From Nitratireductor sp. XY-223 (GTDB lineage Bacteria > Pseudomonadota > Alphaproteobacteria > Rhizobiales > Rhizobiaceae), in the NCBI RefSeq assembly GCF_004959855.1, contig NZ_SPNT01000013.1, forward strand, positions 1 through 64,000: DNA of 64,000 bases. The letters run 5' to 3'. Below, in pieces: positions 28,414-36,585 of this stretch (the stretch's first letter is position 1; every line of letters starts with the position of its first letter). Position numbers and translations under genes: made by a program. The notes below the pieces were generated by a model. That model saw only the letters and a program-made list of their open reading frames with translations, had not been told where the DNA came from and ran no database searches.

Positions 28414-29343
28414 TTACCCGACAAAAATGAAATCAGACGCGGTCAGTTCCGATGCATCCACGCCTTCCAGTGTGACGCTGCTACGGAGTTCGATGAACTG
28501 ACCCCCGATAACTTCGCTAATGTCGCCATAGCCGGTTATCACCGCATGGCCGTCCGCGTTGTTCTTGATGGTGAGGTCCTCGAACGTCGTAGTGCCTACT
28601 TTACTCCCTAAAAGGGTAAAGTAGTGGAACTCCAGTTTGTCTTTCCCCACCTCGAAGTCCGTAATGATGTCATCACCTTCATTACCAAGAAAGGGGTTGA
28701 CAGTGGTCCTGAACATAAACTTGTCCCTACCCGCTCCTCCGGTCATGGTGTCATCGCCGAAGCTGCCCCAGATGTAGTCATCCCCTCTTCCCCCATAGAG
28801 AACGTCATCACCAGTCCAGGCGTTCAGATTGTCATCTCCGTGGCCTCCACGCAGAACGTCATTGCCGCTGTCACCGCAGAGTATGTCGTCACCTTTACCA
28901 CCATAGAGCTCATCATCTCCGGCGTGACTCCAAAGGTAGTCATTACCATCACCACCATAGAGCTTGTCATCACCCTTGCCACCGTAGAGACGATCGTCTC
29001 CCTTGTTTCCATGGAGCGTGTCATCACCGTCCCCGGCGACAAGCCAGTCATCACCCTTCTTGCCTGAAATAGTGATGGGGTCGGACCCCTTGTCAATAAT
29101 TACATCATTGCCATTGCCGCCATTTACTTCACCCTCGTCTGGATTGTAAATCAGTTTACCCTTCTGTTCGATAATGACAGAACGGTAAAAGGAGTCCTCA
29201 TCTATTGAGGAGGCATCGGTGTCAGGCAGAATTTTACGGTAGAGGTCATTATTAACCGGGTGGTAATAATAAATGTGCGTATCGTTATCGACTTGAAAGA
29301 TGCGTACTACGCCGTCTTGAACAATACGTATTACACTGCTCAT
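28414..29343 (-). CDS. RTX calcium-binding repeat protein, full length
   Basis: The 309-residue protein has a unique N-terminal ~75 residues (SSVIRIVQDGVVRIFQVDND, NDLYRKILPD). About 11 nonapeptide repeats follow (GGNGNDVII, GDDTLHGN, GDDRLYGG, GDDKLYGG, GNDYLW, GNDVLRGG). The C-terminal domain starts DKFMFRTTV, continues ITDFEVGKDKLEFHYF and ends TLEGVDASELTASDFIFVG. The tail is nearly identical to those of the RTX genes at 3.4 and 44.7 kb. RTX proteins are normally secreted by a type I system and fold with extracellular Ca2+. GGGGA six bases before the ATG supports this start. It is the only family member here with an apparently intact non-repeat N-terminus. Confidence 0.88.
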   Translation of the reverse strand: MSSVIRIVQDGVVRIFQVDNDTHIYYYHPVNNDLYRKILPDTDASSIDEDSFYRSVIIEQKGKLIYNPDEGEVNGGNGNDVIIDKGSDPITISGKKGDDWLVAGDGDDTLHGNKGDDRLYGGKGDDKLYGGDGNDYLWSHAGDDELYGGKGDDILCGDSGNDVLRGGHGDDNLNAWTGDDVLYGGRGDDYIWGSFGDDTMTGGAGRDKFMFRTTVNPFLGNEGDDIITDFEVGKDKLEFHYFTLLGSKVGTTTFEDLTIKNNADGHAVITGYGDISEVIGGQFIELRSSVTLEGVDASELTASDFIFVG

Positions 29344-29356
29344 CTTTTATCCCCTA

Positions 29357-29599
29357 TTATTTTTTCCTCATGCAGCTGATTTTGCGAATGACGAGGGGTG
29401 GCGGAAGCGCGGAAGCTGGCGATCTGAATGAAGCGCATGAGCCGCCGTCGCCGCCCCAAATCCTGTCGTTGCCGTCGCCGCCGTGAATGGTATCGCCGCC
29501 GCCGCGACCGGTTATGTGATCAACGCCGGGCAGGCCATTCGGGTTCCCCCACGGAAGCGTGTCGTCGCCTTCGGTGCCCCATGTCTGACGTATTGTCAT
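29357..29599 (-). pseudogene. RTX protein N-terminal fragment
   Basis: Eighty codons start MTIRQTWGTEGDDTLPWG, contain RTX-like repeats (GGGDTIHGG, GNDRIWGG) and then run into non-RTX residues ending CMRKK. The start has a good GGGGGAG ribosome site, and the upstream 60 bp recur before another RTX gene at 42.7 kb. The repeats and C-terminal domain are lost. It probably represents an RTX gene truncated at the edge of the 28.4-kb paralogue. Confidence 0.65.
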
Positions 29600-29661
29600 G
29601 TTATACTCCCCCCGGGGTGGATGTGGCTATGGAATGAATAGGCAAACGCGCCGGACCGGAC
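29600..29661 (-). repeat. Conserved ~60-bp upstream element, copy 1
   Basis: Read on the minus strand, this stretch contains GGCGCGTTTGCCTATTCATT and CCATAGCCACAT followed by a C/G run, directly before the RTX fragment start. The same sequence occurs on the plus strand at 42718-42785, upstream of another RTX gene. It faces the RTX genes in the same way at both loci, so it may be a promoter or 5' leader. It also covers the presumed start of the divergent lipoprotein gene. Confidence 0.7.
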
Positions 29662-30814
29662 CCGCGAAAGGGCGGAACGAAAGCGGCCGCACGGCAACGC
29701 AAGACGCGCCCTGCTGTGCTGCACGGCGCTGCTGTCGCTCGACCTCGCCGCCTGCAACACCACCGGCGGCGGCCAGGGCGGAACCGGCAATGGCGGCGCG
29801 CCCGCGACAACCGAGCTCGGCACTGCGCAGGCGGCCGCGAAGACGGCCCATGAGACGGCGCAGGCGGCATCGGCCAGGGCGGCGGCCGCGACCACGGCCA
29901 CGACGGCGGTGGAGCAGCGCCTGGCGGCCGAGGCGGCACTGGAGACGGCGCAGGCCCAGGCGAAGATCGCCGAGGAGAAGGCCGCCGCGGCGGTGGAGGC
30001 GGCCGGGCTGGAGGTGAAGGTCGCCTACGACGAGGACGGCAAGGCGACCTACAGGGTCGGCGACGTGACGATCGTTGCGGCCGCGCCGAAGATGGAGAAG
30101 ACCGAGGACGGCAAGGAGGTCGTGACCGGGCGGCTCGGGGACTTCATCACGGTCGGGAACACCGGCCGGGCGGCCGTCGCCTACCGCGAGACCCCGGAGC
30201 GCCTGGCCCAGCCGGCGTTTGCGGCGCGCAGCATTGGCATCGGCAGCTTCACCGACTCCGCCGATGACAGCGCGCGCCTGTTACTCGTCGACAAGTACGT
30301 GACCCCCGACACCGACACGACGGCCGGGATCTACACGATCGCAGACACTCCTGCGGAAGATATTGCGGGAGAGTCCGTGATAACCGACACCACGCCCTAC
30401 GGCACGGTGAGCCGGGGAGGCGGCAACTTTGTGATCAGGCGGGCGCAGGGCGTGTTCTACCTGGCGACCGGCCCCGATCTGGCCCTGCAAGCGAAGCCCG
30501 GCAACTCTCGATCGGCGAACGCCAACCGGTTCACCATCGCGGGCAATGTGCGCGCCGCGGCCGCGGACGGCGATGGCGCGGTCGCGGCCTGGTCGAATAC
30601 CATGACGGCAACGGCCGACTTCGAAGACAACACCCTCACGACCACGCTGACCGGCCTGGCCACGCTGGAGGGCGATATCGACGGCAACGGGTTCTCGGGC
30701 ACCGATGTCAGCGGCGTCGGCACCACAGGCGGGCTGACCGGCGGCGACCGGTACACCGGCAACTTCTTCGGCCCGGAGTTCGAGGAGGTCGAGGCCGAGG
30801 CGGCGTTTGCATGA
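29635..30814 (+). pseudogene. TbpB-like surface lipoprotein, start region frameshifted
   Basis: The main frame carries a lipoprotein signal (ALLSLDLAAC, with Cys at 29753 the likely lipidation site), an Ala/Glu/Lys-rich coiled segment (QAQAKIAEEKAAAAVEAAG), and a C-terminal half resembling the beta-barrel domain of transferrin-binding-protein-B-like lipoproteins. That half includes NRFTIAGNVRAAAADGDG, ATLEGDIDGNGFSG and a final YTGNFFGPEFEEVEAEAAF. Such proteins are exported to the cell surface. The lipobox frame has no start codon after an in-frame TAG at 29639. The only nearby ATG (29635) is in the next frame, so a one-base shift is likely. A GTG at 29909 could give a non-lipidated fragment. 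Confidence 0.6.
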
Positions 30815-31661
30815 TGCGTCAGTTGCCGGTGAGGTTGTCACCTGTCACCGACGAACTCCTGTCGTCCTGGATAATCCGTCATGCCGCGTTCTACGCGGTG
30901 CCACCGTTGGCCATGCTGCGGCATTGTCTGCCGGAGGCATCCTCATTACGGACAACCGACCTCCTTCTGAGCGATGATCAGGAAAGTCGTCTTGCCAGCA
31001 TGTTCGCTATCGAGCCGGCCATCGTGCATCGAATGACCTTCGCAAATGTCGCGCAATCATCGCATCGGCTCATTGCCACGCGTCCGATACAGGTCTGCAC
31101 GAACTGCCGCAAAGGACATACGGAGCCGACGCCTATATTGCGAAGCCAACTGCTGGGGTGGTACATCACGTGCCCTCTATGCGGGAACCAACTCAGCGAC
31201 GTCGACGGTCGCAAACTCCCCTCTCCCTTCCGGCAGTATCGCGGCGCCGCTCTGCGCGATGAAAAGCTGCTCGACGATGAAGCCAAATGTGGTATCGGAA
31301 GCTAGACATCGCCAACCGATATTGCTCGGCTTCTGCTGATGCGACGCATTCCAAGACCTATACTGCACGAACACGACCTCTGGCTCTTCCGGGTTCTCGG
31401 CGCCATCATCCCGGATATCGACAGTGTCGTTGCCGCGCAACAGGAGAACCTGCCCACGCCTGCAAAGCAGATCATGCCACTTTACATGAGATCCGCCCTG
31501 CTGGCGGGGATCGCAATAGTCTAGCGCGCTGGACCGGAGATGCTCCGAATGCTTCGTGGTCACATGATGAGTGAAAACAAGGTCCGGTTCACTGACGCAG
31601 CCGAGAGTATGATAGCCCGATCTCGTAGGTCGAAGGCTTCCGCGCAAATGCACTTAATTTG
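30811..31661 (+). pseudogene. TniQ-family transposition targeting protein, frameshifted
   Basis: The N-terminal 164 codons match TniQ: LPVRLSPVTDELLSSWIIRHA, then a zinc-finger-like pair CTNCRKGH and CPLCGNQL. Near 31300 the frame shifts, and the protein continues RPILHEHDLWLFRVLGAIIPD and AKQIMPLYMRSALLAGIAIV. A TAG stop follows, after which the same frame goes on RAGPEMLRMLRGHMMSENKVRF to a final stop at 31661. One frameshift plus one nonsense codon inactivate it. TniQ guides Tn5053/Tn7-like transposons to their target. It overlaps the lipoprotein stop by four bases. Confidence 0.8.
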
Positions 31662-31705
31662 AGAAACAGATCATAATTGTTCTCAAATAAACTGCCCAAT
31701 CGAAC

Positions 31706-33189
31706 CTAAAGCCGCGCATTATTGCATTTAACTGCCAAGCGACAATTGGCGATGACGGTGGCGTCGCCGAGGCGTAGATCCTGGCGGGTGAAGCGGCCGA
31801 CGAACTGGATGGTGACGGCGATGCTCTTGTGCGGATCGTGCAGGGCGGCGATCTTCAGTTCCGGCAGATCGAACCCTTCGCCGAGCATGTCCACGCAGAT
31901 GATGATCCGGCTCTCGAAGCGCCGAAGAGCGGCGAGGTTTGGGCGGCGTTCACGGATCGACTGCTGGCTATGGACGATGACCGGACGAAGTTCCGGGTAC
32001 AGCTCGCTGTAAAGCTGGTGGAGGGTTCTGGCGCGGTCGATAGTCTGGCAGCGCGCCATGGCGAGATGGTTGAGGCCGGCGTCCAAATCACCCTGGAGGA
32101 CTTCGCCGAGCTTCTCCGCGATCGCGAGATCGGCGTCCGCCTGATCGAGCCCGAAGACGGCCTCGAAGCGGATCGGTTTGAAACGGTGTGGCGGTGAACT
32201 GGACGATCGTAAGCGGCGGCTCGCGATCGACGAAGAGGCCCCGAAAGCGCGCCCAGGTCGGGGCGCCGATGTGATGAGCCTCGTCGATAAACAGCGCCGA
32301 GGCACGTGCTGCCATCTGCTCACGGACCGCTGCTTCGGCGCGGCTGGCGATCTGCATTGTGGTGACGATGACATTGGCGCTGTCGAAGATCTCGGCCACC
32401 TCGGCTACGGTCGTCGGAATGTGCGAAAGGCGCATCACCACGGGAAATGCTGCCTTGTCTTCCAGGCCTTGCTGTTGCCTCAGCGCGCCGAAGGTCTCGA
32501 ACTTGCCCGCGATCTGCTCGCGCTGGGCGTCTGTCGGCACCACTACCGGTAGTCTCTCGAAGCGCTGGTGGGCGTTGAGCGCGAGCATGGTTTCCGTCTT
32601 GCCGGTGCCCGTCGGCATGACGATGGTAGCCGGATCGGTTGATCGCGTCGCATGAGCCAAAGCCGCATACAACGCGCCGATTTGAGGACGTCGCAGTCCG
32701 GGCCGGGCTGGCCGCTCGTTTTCGGCTGCTCGTCCCTCCCGGAGATGAAAGGCGCCCGACCAGGATGCCGAAACCGTTGCCAGCCGTTCGACCCGCGCCT
32801 GGCGGTTCAACGTGTCGACGTGGATCGGCAACGCAGTCATCCACCGGCCTTCACCGGCATCGCGCGCTTCGACGATCTGCGCCGGCTCCCGTGCGCCGGG
32901 AACCAGCAGAATGAGATCTCTGCCTCCAGCGACGTGGCGGCCTTCGCACTGATGATCCTGAGTGTCTCGCCGGACGGCAGCGTGGTTTCATGCCCCGTCA
33001 CACGGCGGACCGAAAAGGGCCGCAACCGGCAACGCACGCGCAGCGTCGGAACCGCCAACTGGCGTATCGGACTTCCCAGGACCTTCCCCTCGACCGCAAG
33101 CTTGCCGGCAGCAGCAGTTCGACCTCCGGATTGAAGAGATCGTCCCGGGCGGGTTCGGTGCGCTTGCGGGAGGCCGGTCGCGTCCTCGG
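31706..33189 (-). pseudogene. DEAD/DEAH-box helicase (type III restriction/Res-like) remnant
   Basis: Reading right to left, several frames together give a start-like DDLFNPEVELLLPASL, LAVPTLRVRCRLRPFSVRR, then VPGAREPAQIVEARDAG, IVMPTGTGKTETML (Walker A), FIDEAHHIGAP (DEAH) and VQFTATPFQTD. A shift near 32190 leads to FKPIRFEAVFGLDQADADL, ICVDMLGEGFDLPELK and TIQFVGRFTRQ (motif VI). It ends soon after in ANCRLAVKCNN, without a normal C-terminal region. At least three frameshifts make it non-functional. It follows the RecB-like gene directly and was probably a third gene of that operon. Confidence 0.8.
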
Positions 33190-36100
33190 CTACGCCACAA
33201 TCGTCTGGGGCGAAGGCGGGACGGTGATCACCGTCCCGCTCGTCATCAGAACGATCAGGCCCCGTTCGGCGCCGGTCATATCGAGATAGGCACGCACCTG
33301 AGCCCGATAGTGATCGAGTGTCTCCCGGGTGGGATTCACGTCGCTCTTCCAGTCGATCACGACGGCTGGCCGACCTTCCGGATCAACCGTAAGCGCGTCC
33401 GCGATGCCGGCCGTCGCAACCAGCTCGGCATCCCCTTGTTGAAGGGCATAGACCGGAAATTCAGCGAGCAATGAGGGACGCAAGGCCGCCACCTCCGACA
33501 AGGCCAGCGTTCGCGTCACGCAACCGGCCAGTTCCTCAGGCGAAAGCCCGTTCGCCGGATCGGAGGAGGGCTCCTCGCCGAGCGCACGGATGAGGTCAGC
33601 GGCGCGCGCGGTGAGCGCCTCGCCGGCCTCGTCGCATTCCCCTGTCAGAATTTCTTCCATGAGCTTGTGAAGGATCAGTCCACGCTCGCGCCCGCCCTGG
33701 ACAGAGGCGGACGCTTCGGCGTCTGGTGACGGACCGTCATCCGACCCGGCCCAGATGTCCGGTTCTTCTTCCTGAAAGACCGAACCGGTCGCCGTCTCGT
33801 CGCGGCTCGGCGCAAGCCAGGTCAGGTGCATCAGCCTTTCGGCAATCGTTCCTGCCTCAGCGGCGAAACTCTCCCGTGTCTGGTCGTTTGCGGTATCGCC
33901 GGTCACCGCGATCGGATCGAGCGGAAGATGCGACACGTCAAGGACAGGAAGACCGGTGAGCGACAGGTCCACAAGGCCGATCCAGGCCGACGTCGAAGGC
34001 GTTACGTCGAGCCGCGGCAAGACCAAGAGCTCCCGGGCGCGGGTTGCCGCGACATACCAGAGCCGGACACGCTCGCGGTCCAGTTCATCCTTCTCGGCCT
34101 GACGCGCCGCGTCGTAACCGGCCGGAGGGACGCCCAGAACCGGGCAGTAGATGGTATCGGTCTGCCGATCGGTCACGGCGCTATCGGGCGCCATCACCCC
34201 TGTCATGGTGTTGATGGGGATAACGACCGGCCATTCAAGACCCTTCGCGGCATGCATCGTGTATAGGGCGACGGCTTCTTCCTGCGCATCGGGCCGGCCT
34301 TCCACCGCACGGGCCTCATCGGTCCATGCCGCCGTCATAGTCTCGGAAAAGGCCCGCAGGCCGCGTACTGCATAGCCGGTGGCGAGGCTGAGATAGAGAT
34401 CGACATTGGCGAGCGCACGTTCTGCCTGACCGCGATGCCGCTCCAGAAGAACCGGGCGTACCCGAAGGACATCGACGGCCTGCGAAAGAAGGTCGTGCGG
34501 TGTCGTGCTGTTGGAGCGTTTCTGGAGCGCCTGCAGCCGCTCAATAACATCGCGCGCCAGCGGATGCATTATTGCCGCCGGGTCGATACCAAGGTCGAGC
34601 CGTGGGATCCGGTCGGATTCCTCTTCCGAACGCGGAAGCGCCCAGACGATGTCCAGGAGTTCCTCTTCGCTGAGCCCGACAAGCGGCCCGCGCAGCAATG
34701 CGCCGAGCGCCAGCGTATCACGACGATCGGCGAGAACCCGCGTGATCGCGATGAGGTCCTGCACTTCCTGCCGGCGAAACAGCCCTTTGCCGGCCTGGGT
34801 TGCGACCGGAATGCCCAGGCGCTCAAGGGCCTCTTCATAACACCAGAGCTCCGCGCCGGTCGGTGCAAGTAAGGCGATGTCGCCCGGCTGGCAGGGGCGT
34901 TGTGCACCGGCTTTGCGATCCTGGACCGGATGGCTGCCGATCAAGCGGGCGCAAAGTTCAGCCACCGCTTCGGCTTCCGCGTCGCGTCGCTGTTCGGCGC
35001 TGGCCTTGCCGTTCTCATCAGCGACCGCGATATCGATTGCGGCGACGCAGACGCCGTCGTCCGGATCGTCGTGGAAGGGATTGAGCGCAGTGAATCCGGG
35101 TTGCCCATCAGCCGACAGAACAGCCTCGAACCGTTCGTTGACGAAAGTGAGGATCGAGGCACAGGAACGGAAATTGGTCGAGATCGAGACGAGGCCATCC
35201 GCGGCCTGCGTCGAGAAGGCGGCGCGGGCCTGGACATAAGCGCCGACATCCGCGCCGCGGAAACGATAGATTGCCTGCTTGGGGTCGCCAACCAAGAAGA
35301 GTGCGCCCGGCCGAATCCGGAAGCTCGTCCAGTCCTTCGGGTCATCACCGGGATCACCGCATAGACGCCAGAAGATTTCGGCCTGGAGCGGGTCGGTATC
35401 CTGAAACTCGTCGACGAGGACCTTTGAATACCGTTGGCCGAGCGCCTGTCGCACGGATTCATGATCGCGCAACAGGTCGCGCGCGGCGTAAATGAGATCG
35501 CCGAAATCGAGGTGAGCGCTGGCGCGCTTGCTCTCGCGATAGCGCGCAAGGATTGTGCGTGCTTCGTCCATCAATGTCGTAAGGACCTGGCCGGAAACCG
35601 CCTGGCGCAGCGCGGTCCACGCGACGCAGCACGCCTCGTACAGGCAGCTGGCCGTATCGTTCAGTCTGTCGCCGTCTGCCCTGGAGAGCCCTGCCTGCTT
35701 GGCCGCCGCCGCCCATTTGCCCTTCTTGCGGTAGGCGGAAAAGCGGCCCGTCCCGGTCGTAAGATCGGGATGCGGGCGCGCAACCAGCAGCCCGACGAGC
35801 CCGGCGGGCGTGGAACCATCCGCAACCGATGGCAGGGCGGCCGCCATTTCAGTAAGACGCATGGTGATGACCTCCGTTTCCGGCTCATCGACGCCGACGC
35901 CCTGCATAAAGGCCGAAAGTTCGTCGGCCGCCTGCCGGAAGGCTTGCAGGTGACCTGCAAAAGGCATCGCGTTCGGTGCGACCAGATTCCTGGACCGCCT
36001 GAGGGCTTCGGCGATCTTGTGCATCAGAGCGACGGTCTCTCCCGGGCCGTGCAGCACCATCTCGGCCAGGACACCGCCTTGATCGCCCGACAGGCGCTCG

Positions 36101-36585
36101 CGCAGCCAGCCATCGACGATTTCGAGGAAATTGAGATCGGCCTGATTGCGATCAATGACCGCTGCGCCCGGATCGATATCTGCTTCAGCCGGGTACGGCT
36201 TGATCAATCTCTGGCAGAAGCCGTGGATCGTCGAGCAGGTGATTTCGTCGATCGCCGTGCTGGCCGAAATCAGATTGTCGCGCTGAGCCGCAGATAGTCC
36301 CTCCGGCAGTCCGGCACGGAGCTCCGGTGCGATATGGCCGGCGGCGAGATCTTCGACGAAATCCCGGACGCGCAGGAGGAGCTCGCTGGCCGCCAGTTCG
36401 GTAAACGTGACCGCCGCGATGGAACTTGGCGCGACACCCTGTGCCAGCATGACAGCGATTCTGCCGGCCATGACGGCGGTCTTGCCCGATCCCGCGCCGG
36501 CCTCAACCAGGATGGACCGGTCGTGACGGCTGATAGCGTCATGCCGGGCACCATCATCCTTGAGAACTCTCGCGCTGCTCATCAT
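33190..36585 (-). CDS. RecB/AddA-like UvrD helicase with PD-(D/E)xK nuclease domain
   Basis: The 1131-residue protein has a full superfamily 1A helicase: Walker A LVEAGAGSGKTAVMAGR near residue 30, STIHGFCQRL, VLVDEFQDTDPLQAEIFWR (motif II), FLVGDPKQAIYRFRGAD, STNFRS, TMHAAKGLEWPVV and RLWYVAATRARELLVL. The C-terminal ~250 residues carry a nuclease domain with RGLILHKLMEEIL (His) and VVIDWKSDV (Asp and Lys) near 1080. This is the plan of AddA/RecB, which processes double-strand ends. It is coupled to the AddB-like gene by ATGA at 36582. The genomic setting, next to a helicase remnant among mobile debris, suggests a defence paralogue rather than the housekeeping copy. Confidence 0.9.
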   Translation of the reverse strand: MMSSARVLKDDGARHDAISRHDRSILVEAGAGSGKTAVMAGRIAVMLAQGVAPSSIAAVTFTELAASELLLRVRDFVEDLAAGHIAPELRAGLPEGLSAAQRDNLISASTAIDEITCSTIHGFCQRLIKPYPAEADIDPGAAVIDRNQADLNFLEIVDGWLRERLSGDQGGVLAEMVLHGPGETVALMHKIAEALRRSRNLVAPNAMPFAGHLQAFRQAADELSAFMQGVGVDEPETEVITMRLTEMAAALPSVADGSTPAGLVGLLVARPHPDLTTGTGRFSAYRKKGKWAAAAKQAGLSRADGDRLNDTASCLYEACCVAWTALRQAVSGQVLTTLMDEARTILARYRESKRASAHLDFGDLIYAARDLLRDHESVRQALGQRYSKVLVDEFQDTDPLQAEIFWRLCGDPGDDPKDWTSFRIRPGALFLVGDPKQAIYRFRGADVGAYVQARAAFSTQAADGLVSISTNFRSCASILTFVNERFEAVLSADGQPGFTALNPFHDDPDDGVCVAAIDIAVADENGKASAEQRRDAEAEAVAELCARLIGSHPVQDRKAGAQRPCQPGDIALLAPTGAELWCYEEALERLGIPVATQAGKGLFRRQEVQDLIAITRVLADRRDTLALGALLRGPLVGLSEEELLDIVWALPRSEEESDRIPRLDLGIDPAAIMHPLARDVIERLQALQKRSNSTTPHDLLSQAVDVLRVRPVLLERHRGQAERALANVDLYLSLATGYAVRGLRAFSETMTAAWTDEARAVEGRPDAQEEAVALYTMHAAKGLEWPVVIPINTMTGVMAPDSAVTDRQTDTIYCPVLGVPPAGYDAARQAEKDELDRERVRLWYVAATRARELLVLPRLDVTPSTSAWIGLVDLSLTGLPVLDVSHLPLDPIAVTGDTANDQTRESFAAEAGTIAERLMHLTWLAPSRDETATGSVFQEEEPDIWAGSDDGPSPDAEASASVQGGRERGLILHKLMEEILTGECDEAGEALTARAADLIRALGEEPSSDPANGLSPEELAGCVTRTLALSEVAALRPSLLAEFPVYALQQGDAELVATAGIADALTVDPEGRPAVVIDWKSDVNPTRETLDHYRAQVRAYLDMTGAERGLIVLMTSGTVITVPPSPQTIVA

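Noticed and set aside
28624-29067. Plus-strand Val/Ile/Thr-rich frame opposite the RTX gene
   Set aside because: It is the antisense of RTX repeats (periodic VITI-type pattern) and has no independent support.
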